A stretch of DNA of 32,726 nucleotides from the NCBI GenBank assembly GCA_042090305.1, contig JBELJQ010000018.1, forward strand, positions 1 to 32,726. The letters are read 5' to 3'. Every line of letters begins with the position of its first letter. Position 1 is the first letter of the stretch. Made by a program: the position numbers and the translations under genes. Shown here piece after piece: positions 25,119 through 32,698 of this stretch. The notes beneath the pieces are model-generated. The model saw nothing but the letters and a program-made list of their open reading frames with translations, did not search any database and had not been told where the DNA came from. The DNA comes from TMED13 sp042090305 (lineage in GTDB: Bacteria > Pseudomonadota > Alphaproteobacteria > Methylaequorales > Methylaequoraceae).

Positions 25119-25153
25119 CAACGCTAAATAGAAATTTTTAGAATAAAAGTTTG

Positions 25154-25173
25154 AAAATCTAATGGATTGTTTA
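25154..25173 (+). repeat. left copy of 20-bp exact direct repeat
   Basis: AAAATCTAATGGATTGTTTA, identical and in the same orientation at 32290-32309. Similarity stops sharply on both sides. It lies 15 bp upstream of the MORN-protease start. The two copies bound six genes over 7.1 kb. Confidence 0.8.
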
Positions 25174-25188
25174 TTTATTTTTTAAGTT

Positions 25189-26541
25189 ATGTTTTATTTA
25201 ACTATGAGAATTTTAATTTTAATATTATTTTTTTTAACTTTTAATTCGTACAACGCGATGAGTAAAAATAAATGTAATTCATCAGACGATTTATGGAATA
25301 ACTGCTATGGATTTTATAAGTATGATAATGGAGATAGTTTTGAGGGATTGTATATGAACGACTTCCCCAGTAAAGGCAATTATCTATTTAGTAATGGGGA
25401 ATTATATAACGGAGAATTTAATAGAAATGGAGAGCGCCATGGTTATGGAGTATATACGTTCAACAATGGTGAAAAACATGTAGGTAATAACTACAAAAAT
25501 CAATGGCATGGCAAAGGAGTATTTTATTATGAAGGTGGTGCTAAATATGAGGGGGATTTTTATTACAACGAGATAAACGGTGTTGGTACATACTTTTTCT
25601 CTAATGGAGACAAATACATAGGAGAATTTAAAAATGATTTTTTCAATGGCAAAGGAAAATTTATTTGGGGAGAACAATCAGAATGGGCAGGAGATGTATA
25701 TGAAGGTGGCTTTTTAAACGACTACAAGCACGGAGAAGGCATTTATATTTATGCTGATGGAACTAGAGAAAAAGGGGTATGGGCAAATGATAAATTCTTA
25801 GGAAAAAAATCAAAAATTCCCGACAATGAAAAGCCATTCAACAATGAAAATATAATGCATGCTGCCTCAGGAACTGGGTTCGCAGTATCAAAAAAAGGCT
25901 ATATTATTACTAATCATCATGTAGTTAATGGTTGCAATCAAATAAATGTCCACGATAAAAATAAGATTTTTCCTGCTCAAATTATTAATGCTGATAAGAA
26001 AAATGATTTAGCACTTTTAAAAGCAAGCTTCAAACCCTCCTCAACATTAAGACTAAGTAAAAATGGTCCAGAATTAATGCAGGATATTTTTGTAGCTGGC
26101 TACCCCTTTGGTAAAGACCTTGGCTCATCACTTAAGGTTACAAAAGGAATTATCAGCTCTTTAGCTGGAATAAATAATAATAATGCAGAAATACAAATCG
26201 ACGCAGCTATCCAACCTGGAAATAGTGGCGGGCCAATTGTTTCACATAATGGACATGTTGTTGGTGTAGCAGTTGCCGTTTTAAATAAAGAAATGATTAT
26301 GGAGGATTTTGGAGTAATTCCTGAAAATACCAATTTCGGGATAAAAATAAATCTTGTAAAAAGAATTTTGAAAGAAAACAATGTGAACTTTTTAGATGGT
26401 GATGATAAAAATTCATTGAATAGAAGAAGTCTAGCGCAGACATTGCACAACTCAACATTTTATCTTTCTTGTCTGATGACTGCAGAAAAAATTAACCAAA
26501 TGTATGGAAGAAAAGTCTTATTTCCTAAAATTCTAAATTAA
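25189..26541 (+). CDS. exported MORN-repeat / trypsin-like serine protease fusion
   Basis: A 450-aa protein with a signal peptide (MRILILILFFLTFNSYNA; the true start may be Met6). About seven MORN repeats cover residues 47-200, each a G-x-x-Y/F-x-G-x-F/W unit such as GELYNGEF, GAKYEGDF, GDKYIGEF and GDVYEGGF. An S1C trypsin-like domain follows with His244 in TNHHVV, Asp273 in KNDLALL and Ser346 in QPGNSGGPI, so the triad is complete. A 60-residue tail with one Cys ends the protein; no PDZ domain is seen. MORN repeats bind lipids or membranes and other proteins, so a periplasmic protease docked on membrane or wall is likely. It is 54 bp upstream of the coiled-coil pair. Confidence 0.88.
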   Translation: MFYLTMRILILILFFLTFNSYNAMSKNKCNSSDDLWNNCYGFYKYDNGDSFEGLYMNDFPSKGNYLFSNGELYNGEFNRNGERHGYGVYTFNNGEKHVGNNYKNQWHGKGVFYYEGGAKYEGDFYYNEINGVGTYFFSNGDKYIGEFKNDFFNGKGKFIWGEQSEWAGDVYEGGFLNDYKHGEGIYIYADGTREKGVWANDKFLGKKSKIPDNEKPFNNENIMHAASGTGFAVSKKGYIITNHHVVNGCNQINVHDKNKIFPAQIINADKKNDLALLKASFKPSSTLRLSKNGPELMQDIFVAGYPFGKDLGSSLKVTKGIISSLAGINNNNAEIQIDAAIQPGNSGGPIVSHNGHVVGVAVAVLNKEMIMEDFGVIPENTNFGIKINLVKRILKENNVNFLDGDDKNSLNRRSLAQTLHNSTFYLSCLMTAEKINQMYGRKVLFPKILN

Positions 26542-26595
26542 TTAAAACTTGTTTCTTAATTTTTAATTTATTATTCTTTTGTACAGGGAAATTAT

Positions 26596-28854
26596 ATGGC
26601 TGACTTTTCATCTCAAATGGAAAATGCTTACCGAAAGCATTTTGATGCAAAAACAGATATTTCTAAAAGGGAAAAAGCTGGTAAAACCCTGTATATTGCA
26701 GCTTGGATTGTTGAAATCTTCGCCGTTGGTACTGGATTATTAATTGCTCTAACAAATCCTTACCTTTCATACGACGAAATTGAAAATCCAGGTATGATGC
26801 ATCGTGCTCAGCTTTTCATTGGTATACTCCCACTTATTGTAATTGCAGTTGTAGAAGGAACAAAAATACCTCTTGCGCAGGGTTTTTACATGTCCAAAAT
26901 GCTTAGGTGGAAAATATTATTTTTAACTTCATTAAGTTTTTTAATATTCGTTACATTTGAGACAATGTCCGTTGGTTTAGAGACCAATTTTAATTTTACA
27001 ACTACAAGAATTATTAATGAAGAAATAATAATCTCTGATAAGACACTTGCCGTAAGTGATTTAGAAAATCAAATTGAAAGCCTTGATAAAGAAAAAAATG
27101 ATTTAGAAAATCTAGACGAAGTAAGTATATCTCAAGATTCGCAAAAAAATATAATAGCTGAAAATAAAGCACGAAAAGATGAACTAGCTCCATTGGAAAA
27201 GGAAAGAGATAATATTTTAAAAGACTTTGATGATAGAATTGGAAGTTTAAGACAAAAAAATAACACCCTTGCTCAAGAAGCATTAAATGACCCTCGAGTT
27301 AAGCCAAAAAATCAAGAACTAGAACAAAAAATTAAAGAAAGAGACAACCTTATTAAGAATGTTAACAATAAATATTCTGCCTTATTACAGAGCCTAAATG
27401 ATGAAAGAGAAACTCAGGCTAAACTAGCTGAGAAAGCAATGGAAGAAGGTGGATTTTGGGATGATAAAGGCATAGATGAAATAAACGCAAAACTGGATGA
27501 GGTTAAGGCTGAAATTTTAGCCAAAGAGAAAGAGAAAACTGATGAAATTAATAGTGAGAAATTAAGACTGGATAATAGAATTAATGAATTAAGAACAGAA
27601 GTTTCAAATTTAACAAATCTAATAAGTTCCAGTACAAAATCACAAAGAGAAGCCAATGAAAGGCGTATTAACGAATTAGAGGCTCAAAAAACACGTAAAC
27701 TAAATGCAGTTTCTGAAGAAATTGAAATAATTCGTTCTAGATATGCTACTAACATTGACATCACAAAAAAAAATGAACAAACTCGAATCAAACAAATCAC
27801 CGAAAGACAAAAAAGAATTCCACAAATTGAGCAGGAGAAGATACAACTTTTAAAACAAATTGAAGAAAATAATGAACTTATAAGAGAGGCGAAAAAAGCC
27901 AAAAGAGAAAAAATTCAACAAAACCCTGTATTTAGAATCACCACAATGCTGGCTGACAGAAAATGTAAAAATCCAGTTACAAAAGGTGATGAAATCAGAC
28001 GAATTGAGGAAAAAATAACTAAACAAGAAACAATCCTTAAAGATTTAGAAAAACAAAGTACGCTTCTTAAAAGTACAGCAGATAAACAAGAAAAAGTTCA
28101 AATAAGAATAGATAAAATGGAGTCTAAAATTGATGAACTTTACGACTTAGAAGATGGGAAATACAAAGAAAAATGCCCAGATGGAATTTATTTTCAAAGA
28201 GATATAGCAAACGTTACGAAAGAAGATACTAAAAATGTAGCATTTATTTGGTTTGGCTCTATTGCATTCATAGTTTCTATCATGGGTGTTATGCTTGCAT
28301 TAGCTTCTTTTGTAATACGAGATTCAGAAAACTTCAAAGCACAAAAACCAAAATTCTTATTTAATTCATTTAGAAGTTTAATAACATCATTTTCATTATT
28401 ATTAAGAAAGTTTGGACGTCTTTTTATAACAATCGGTCAGGCTATCACCAACTTTTTTGATGGACTGACTCATATTTTTGACAGAAGAATTAGAGATGGA
28501 GTGAGAAGAGCAATCATTGGTATAAGAAAAAAAGCTAGAGAACCTAAAATTAAAACAGTGGAAGTAACAAAGGAAATCGTAGTTGAAAAAGAAATAGAAG
28601 TCCCAGTAGAAAAAGAAAAAATTGTTTTCAAAGAAGTTCCTAAAGAAGTCATAAGAAGAGAAATGATTCATGTTCCGTTATATTCAACAGAACACGGTAA
28701 AGTTGACCTCGATTCTATAAAAATGGGTGAAGCTGCAACCGATAACTTTACTAAAGCACAATCTGAAACAATAAAAACAACAAAAGATGCATCTGTTAAA
28801 AAACAAAGTAAAAGCAAGAAATCATCTGAAAATAAATCAACTAAGAAAAAATAA
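26596..28854 (+). CDS. large four-TM coiled-coil membrane protein, unknown function
   Basis: A 752-aa protein. Three hydrophobic segments come first (about 32-52, 71-88, 105-126). A very long charged coiled coil (about 140-540) includes an MLADRKCKNPVTKGDE patch with Cys. A fourth TM (about 547-575) is followed by a basic amphipathic stretch, a Val/Glu/Lys repeat (TKEIVVEKEIEVPVEKEKIV, about 656-675) and a Lys/Ser-rich tail. The coiled coil between TMs would project on one side of the membrane as a sensor or scaffold. An AGGGA precedes the ATG. The downstream gene, 5 bp away, has a related layout. Family not recognised; ZorA or SMC-like assignment is not supported (no MotA or Walker motifs). 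Confidence 0.75.
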   Translation: MADFSSQMENAYRKHFDAKTDISKREKAGKTLYIAAWIVEIFAVGTGLLIALTNPYLSYDEIENPGMMHRAQLFIGILPLIVIAVVEGTKIPLAQGFYMSKMLRWKILFLTSLSFLIFVTFETMSVGLETNFNFTTTRIINEEIIISDKTLAVSDLENQIESLDKEKNDLENLDEVSISQDSQKNIIAENKARKDELAPLEKERDNILKDFDDRIGSLRQKNNTLAQEALNDPRVKPKNQELEQKIKERDNLIKNVNNKYSALLQSLNDERETQAKLAEKAMEEGGFWDDKGIDEINAKLDEVKAEILAKEKEKTDEINSEKLRLDNRINELRTEVSNLTNLISSSTKSQREANERRINELEAQKTRKLNAVSEEIEIIRSRYATNIDITKKNEQTRIKQITERQKRIPQIEQEKIQLLKQIEENNELIREAKKAKREKIQQNPVFRITTMLADRKCKNPVTKGDEIRRIEEKITKQETILKDLEKQSTLLKSTADKQEKVQIRIDKMESKIDELYDLEDGKYKEKCPDGIYFQRDIANVTKEDTKNVAFIWFGSIAFIVSIMGVMLALASFVIRDSENFKAQKPKFLFNSFRSLITSFSLLLRKFGRLFITIGQAITNFFDGLTHIFDRRIRDGVRRAIIGIRKKAREPKIKTVEVTKEIVVEKEIEVPVEKEKIVFKEVPKEVIRREMIHVPLYSTEHGKVDLDSIKMGEAATDNFTKAQSETIKTTKDASVKKQSKSKKSSENKSTKKK

Positions 28855-28859
28855 TAATC

Positions 28860-29975
28860 ATGGCTGAATCACCACCAGAGTATACTGTCCGAGATTATAG
28901 TGCCGTTGACAAACAAATAGAAGAAGTTGCACGCAGAGAAAAAACTTTAACAGACAGGATGCGAATACAGAACTACGCAAAGTTAGCAATAATAGCTGGG
29001 GGATTAATGTTAGTAGCTGGAATTTTATTCGTACTGATAAGCTGGGGAATACGAATAATGAAAGGAGCACCTGAAATAAGAATTATTGAATCGAGGGGAA
29101 CAAATCAAGAAGAGCGAACAACAGATAATCAAGATGTTAGACAAATATTTGAAAATGAAGAAAAAAAAGATTCAATTCTTACTCAAAATAAAGAAAGAAT
29201 TTTAAATATCTACGATGAAAGAATCAGAAATTTAGAAGACGATAATCAACAACTCAACACATATATGGAACAAGAAGAAAAAAGAATTAACAATGAAATC
29301 TCAGAAATAAAAGAAAAAAAGCAAAACCTTCAATCTGAAATAAATAAAAAATATGAAATGCAAGAAACTATCCTCATTGAACGCTTAGATAATCAAAAAA
29401 AATCACTGAAAGGACTAGAGTCTGAGGGCGCACAACCAGATGAAATTAATGCATTGGAAAACGAAATTGAAGAAACAAATCAAGAAATTGAAGGAATACA
29501 GAAGAGAAAAAAGGATGACCTAAATCAAGGAAGAGTAAGGCTAGATAAAGAAATAGAAAAAAAGAATCAAACAATTAATGAAATAAAACAAGAAACCAGA
29601 AAAAAAATAACTAATAACAAACAAGCTATAGCTAAAGGAAAAAAAGAAAAAAAGGAAGAATTAGCAAAAATCAACGAGCAAATTACCTCTAATCAAAATG
29701 TTAAAAAAGATGTTACTATGTTCAAACAAGTTCCAATTAGAGATAAAATTTTTGATACAATTGTTACTCGTCATAAATATAATAGTTCCAATCTAGGAAG
29801 GCCAAGTGAAGAGTCTTGTTACGCTTCGAAACCTAAAGGAGGTGGACAGCAACTTTTAGAATTAGCTGAAAAGGATAAGTTTGGCAAAGTAAAAAGCGAA
29901 TATAACGTAAACAATAATTATGGTTTAAGTCAAGCACAATGGGCAAACTATATTACTTATTGTCAATGGTTTTAA
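28860..29975 (+). CDS. single-TM coiled-coil membrane protein, unknown function
   Basis: A 371-aa protein. A short cytosolic N-terminus (ESPPEYTVRDYSAVDKQIEE) is followed by one TM (about 43-66, LAIIAGGLMLVAGILFVLIS), a charged coiled coil (about 95-290), then a compact C-terminal domain with two cysteines (ESCYASKPKGGGQQ and YITYCQWF, the last residues). It starts 5 bp after the 752-aa gene and shares its TM-plus-coiled-coil plan, so the two products probably interact through their coils. It converges with the TerB-like gene, overlapping by 4 bp at the stops. No family is recognised. Confidence 0.72.
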   Translation: MAESPPEYTVRDYSAVDKQIEEVARREKTLTDRMRIQNYAKLAIIAGGLMLVAGILFVLISWGIRIMKGAPEIRIIESRGTNQEERTTDNQDVRQIFENEEKKDSILTQNKERILNIYDERIRNLEDDNQQLNTYMEQEEKRINNEISEIKEKKQNLQSEINKKYEMQETILIERLDNQKKSLKGLESEGAQPDEINALENEIEETNQEIEGIQKRKKDDLNQGRVRLDKEIEKKNQTINEIKQETRKKITNNKQAIAKGKKEKKEELAKINEQITSNQNVKKDVTMFKQVPIRDKIFDTIVTRHKYNSSNLGRPSEESCYASKPKGGGQQLLELAEKDKFGKVKSEYNVNNNYGLSQAQWANYITYCQWF

Positions 29976-30388
29976 TCTTTAGGTGGTTTAGCAAAGTAGC
30001 GAATATCAACTGACTTTTTGAGTGCTTCAACAGTTTCGTTATCAATATTAAAAAGTTTTGCTACTTTTTTCATAAAAGCTAACTCAAGTTTATCTATAAC
30101 GTCATCCTTCGCACATATTTCCAGAGCAAGCGCATAGGCAGTAGCTTTAAGTTCATCAGGTATAACATTGTTAATTTCTGCAAGTAGTTCTGATTCTGGT
30201 TTTTTATTATAATTATTTTCCATCAATTCTGATAATATTTTCTCTCTACGTTTACTAGTTATTGTTCTTAACCACGGGTATGTAACTAACTTTTGTTTAA
30301 TGCTATCCATTTCGTTTGGGTGCAGTTCTCCATTAGAAGCAGCTGTCATATATAAAAGCTTAATAATGCCTTCTTCAAATCTTTGCAT
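29972..30388 (-). CDS. TerB-like domain protein
   Basis: A 138-aa all-helical protein. KLLYMTAASNGELHPNEMDSI (about 10-30) and LALEICAKDDVIDKLELAFMKKVAKLF (about 88-114) are the two acidic, EF-hand-like repeats of the TerB/DUF533 fold (usual form: A-x-A-D-G-x-hydrophobic-x-x-x-E). The fold binds metal and is found in tellurite-resistance, stress and membrane-linked phage-response systems. It has no signal peptide, so it is cytosolic. It is 43 bp downstream of the ion-channel gene on the same strand and probably shares its transcript. It would be the cytosolic member of the cassette. Confidence 0.72.
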   Translation of the reverse strand: MQRFEEGIIKLLYMTAASNGELHPNEMDSIKQKLVTYPWLRTITSKRREKILSELMENNYNKKPESELLAEINNVIPDELKATAYALALEICAKDDVIDKLELAFMKKVAKLFNIDNETVEALKKSVDIRYFAKPPKD

Positions 30389-30431
30389 AATTTATAGGTT
30401 AACAAATTCTTAAAAATTAATAAACACAAAA

Positions 30432-31892
30432 TTAACTCATAAATTTAAAGGCAGAAATCGTATTCTTACTTGAAGATATAATCCATATATTAATTATTAC
30501 AGTTGAAAGAACATATGCTAAAGGAATAAAAATTCTTGCCATTTTATCAACTTTAAGTGCGATTTCATCATTTTTTTGGACATGATTAAAGATGGTAATC
30601 AAAGTAGGTAATGTTGAAAAGAAATAGGATAGTAAAATCATTATATCCATAACAGTAAGATAAGAAAGTTTTGGTAAATCATCATCAACGACAAAGTTAT
30701 ATGCAATTAAAGACAACAGGCAAACTATGCTGACAGTTAACCTTGGTTCTATAAAACTTGGTCTTATCCAAAACACAGACCATGAAATTATGAGAATTAA
30801 AAAAATCGGAATAAGGATTTTAGTTAAGAAATAGTTATAATTTCTTTCCACATAAAAGTTTATCTGAATACCAGAATCATGATATTCACAAGAAACATTA
30901 TAATCAAAATAAGAGTTATAAGAGATGGATTCTTTATTCCACTCTATGAACCTCATTTTATTATAAGATTTTTTTAATGAGTCCTCTGAAAATGTTGTTA
31001 AATCAAACTCTGTGTTATAACAAAGTCCATCATCTTTGGGAGAAAATTTGAACACTAGATTTTGTTTGTCAAAAGGAAACGAACCAAAATCAAAATAATT
31101 TTTAAAAACTGAGTTACCTTCATTTTTTTGAATTATATCAGTAGACTCTTCCTGCCCATCAATAATATATTGAATTTGGTATGCTCTAGAAAGTTCTTGG
31201 TCTCCAAGAGTTATCAAATTTTGTATTTGCCATTTTGGTTGATAAATACCCAAAGCCTCAAATTCTTCTTCAGTAAATGGACATGTAAAACTTTGCCATT
31301 CATAATCTTCTGGAATTTTATTTTTAATTTCCTGAATAATTTCATCAATACCAAAGTGCCCCCAGAATAAATCTACTGTATAGGCTACTTTGTAACTTGA
31401 ATTTTTTGAATCAATTTGCGTAATATCTAAAATTTCAAAATCTAAACCAACGTAAACATAATCATCATCATAATTATAAAGCGATGAAATTTCTGAAATC
31501 TCGTTATTATCAATATTTTTAAACTTGGCGTGTATTGGTTTTGTAATGTCATAGAGTTTATCAATCTCACCATCAGATAATTTACTTGTATCTTGATGGT
31601 TTATTTCAATGATACTACTCAAAGGAGGTATTTTAAATTTATCAAAAAAAAGCCCATAGGATACTCCTAAAATTATATAGTTATCTTTATCACGAAGGTA
31701 ATTATTGAAGTTACTTTCAACTGTAGTCACTGGGTAAAAACCATGGGAGTATTCATAAACTTCAGGTTTATTTAGTTCTTTGGAAATCCTGTTCGAAACA
31801 ATTTCATCTTCTACCACCCGACAAATATCGTACTTATTGTCGGATAAGCAAAAAAGTGGATAAAAAAGGAATAAAAATAAATAAAATCTCAT
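30432..31892 (-). CDS. prokaryotic pentameric ligand-gated ion channel with extra N-terminal domain
   Basis: A 486-aa protein with a signal peptide (MRFYLFLFLFYPLFCLS). Residues about 20-125 form an extra domain not recognised. The canonical extracellular beta-sandwich follows: YVYVGLDFEILDITQID starts it, and FDFGSFPFDKQNLVFKF is the Cys-loop-equivalent FPFDxQ segment, with no disulfide, as in bacterial channels. M1 reads ILIPIFLILIISWSVFWI with the conserved Pro. M2 starts EPRLTVSIVCLLSL and ends before VDDDLPKLSYLTVMD, the M2-M3 loop with its LP and SYLT signature. M3 and M4 (about 450-470) complete the pore. Ligand and ion selectivity are unknown. It overlaps the small TM gene by 4 bp (ATGA). 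Confidence 0.88.
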   Translation of the reverse strand: MRFYLFLFLFYPLFCLSDNKYDICRVVEDEIVSNRISKELNKPEVYEYSHGFYPVTTVESNFNNYLRDKDNYIILGVSYGLFFDKFKIPPLSSIIEINHQDTSKLSDGEIDKLYDITKPIHAKFKNIDNNEISEISSLYNYDDDYVYVGLDFEILDITQIDSKNSSYKVAYTVDLFWGHFGIDEIIQEIKNKIPEDYEWQSFTCPFTEEEFEALGIYQPKWQIQNLITLGDQELSRAYQIQYIIDGQEESTDIIQKNEGNSVFKNYFDFGSFPFDKQNLVFKFSPKDDGLCYNTEFDLTTFSEDSLKKSYNKMRFIEWNKESISYNSYFDYNVSCEYHDSGIQINFYVERNYNYFLTKILIPIFLILIISWSVFWIRPSFIEPRLTVSIVCLLSLIAYNFVVDDDLPKLSYLTVMDIMILLSYFFSTLPTLITIFNHVQKNDEIALKVDKMARIFIPLAYVLSTVIINIWIISSSKNTISAFKFMS

Positions 31893-32209
31893 TTTTTAAT
31901 TAATCTAATAAATTTGAAGAGAATATAATAGGCTACTTTTTTTAAGGTAATGCATAGTATTTTTGCTAATTCTAATGGGTTAAAAATAGATATAATTCTA
32001 AATACTGTTACTATAATAGAAAAAGCAAAGCTATGCCTTATCCCTTCTATGAATTCTGAATTTAAATAATAATTAAGAAACAAAATACTAAAAAGAAATG
32101 AGAAACAAAAAGTATAAAAAAATCCGATAAACATAGATATCCAAATATTAAACGGATAATTTTTTTCATTAAGAGCAAATCTAAATATTTTATAATATAG
32201 TTTTCTCAT
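31889..32209 (-). CDS. small two-TM membrane protein, unknown function
   Basis: A 106-aa basic membrane protein with two or three hydrophobic stretches (about 22-49 and 60-98: WISMFIGFFYTFCFSFLFSI, then FAFSIIVTVFRIISIF). Its end overlaps the start of the ion-channel gene (ATGA), so the two are translationally coupled and the product may be an accessory channel subunit or assembly partner; that role is inferred. An AGGA lies 11 bp before the ATG. No family is recognised. It starts about 80 bp from the right copy of the 20-bp direct repeat. Confidence 0.6.
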   Translation of the reverse strand: MRKLYYKIFRFALNEKNYPFNIWISMFIGFFYTFCFSFLFSILFLNYYLNSEFIEGIRHSFAFSIIVTVFRIISIFNPLELAKILCITLKKVAYYILFKFIRLIKK

Positions 32210-32289
32210 AATTAGATTTTATCCTTTATTAAAAAAAAATATATTTTTTTCTCCCCCTTTTACTTTAAAATAAAGCCACTATGTATAAA

Positions 32290-32309
32290 AAAATCTAATG
32301 GATTGTTTA
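32290..32309 (+). repeat. right copy of 20-bp exact direct repeat
   Basis: AAAATCTAATGGATTGTTTA, identical to 25154-25173. It lies in the divergent gap between the minus-strand channel operon and the 95-aa gene. Sequence on either side differs from the left copy. Confidence 0.8.
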
Positions 32310-32347
32310 ATCTAAATAAAAATTATTGTTAATATTACTTATGACTT

Positions 32348-32356
32348 TGGTATACT
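32348..32356 (+). promoter_or_regulatory. extended -10 promoter of the 95-aa gene
   Basis: TGGTATACT, identical to the element at 24166-24174, with the match continuing to TGGTATACTCA in both places. A weak TTGTTA at 32326-32331 lies 19 bp upstream. Transcription would begin near 32362, giving a leader of about 18 nt before the ATG at 32381. Confidence 0.5.
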
Positions 32357-32380
32357 CATTTTTTGTTGGTAGCTTCTATT

Positions 32381-32650
32381 ATGAAAAATAAACCTAATAA
32401 TGTCACCAGCCTTATCAAGAAAAAACACCTTAAAAAAGCTAAAGAAATTTTAGATGAGGAGTTTGAATTAATTGAGTCGTCAGATAATGACCCTGATTTT
32501 GACTCAATCCATGCAAAAATAAGAGGTGGATTTTTTAAAACACTTGAGGGAAATAAACATATAAAATACCCTGATGGGAAATATACTATTTTTGGTACAG
32601 ATGAAAATGGAAATGATTATTTTGAAATTTTAGACATAGATGAAGATTAA
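32381..32650 (+). CDS. small soluble protein with acidic C-terminus (89 aa), unknown
   Basis: From ATG 32381 the protein has 89 residues; two TTG codons up to 18 bases upstream are in frame but fall at the predicted transcription start. A basic N-terminus (NKPNNVTSLIKKKHLKKAKE) is followed by a helical acidic segment (LDEEFELIESSDNDPDFD) and a tail rich in Asp, Gly and aromatic residues (YPDGKYTIFGTDENGNDYFE). No Cys, signal peptide or TM is present. The charge asymmetry suggests nucleic-acid mimicry or a metal-binding tail, but this is speculative. No family is recognised. Confidence 0.55.
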   Translation: MKNKPNNVTSLIKKKHLKKAKEILDEEFELIESSDNDPDFDSIHAKIRGGFFKTLEGNKHIKYPDGKYTIFGTDENGNDYFEILDIDED

Positions 32651-32698
32651 AATTATAATCAAAAAGTAACACATTATTTTCTAATAAAGATATATTAA

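Noticed and set aside
25161..25184. Short leader peptides starting ATGGATTGTTTA in both direct repeats (MDCL...)
   Set aside because: The two frames diverge and stop after 5-7 codons with no SD; coincidental to the shared repeat.
28402..28671. Minus-strand Phe-rich frame opposite the 752-aa protein
   Set aside because: Phe/Tyr richness is simply the reverse complement of the Lys/Glu-rich coiled-coil codons.
26596..28854. Assignment of the coiled-coil protein to ZorA, SMC or a chemoreceptor
   Set aside because: No MotA-like region, Walker motifs, hinge, HAMP or conserved signalling hairpin can be seen.
32666..32673. Third copy of GTAACACA as a matching right-end integrase arm site
   Set aside because: An 8-bp match alone is expected by chance in a window of this size; kept only as weak support for the tRNA-Thr site.
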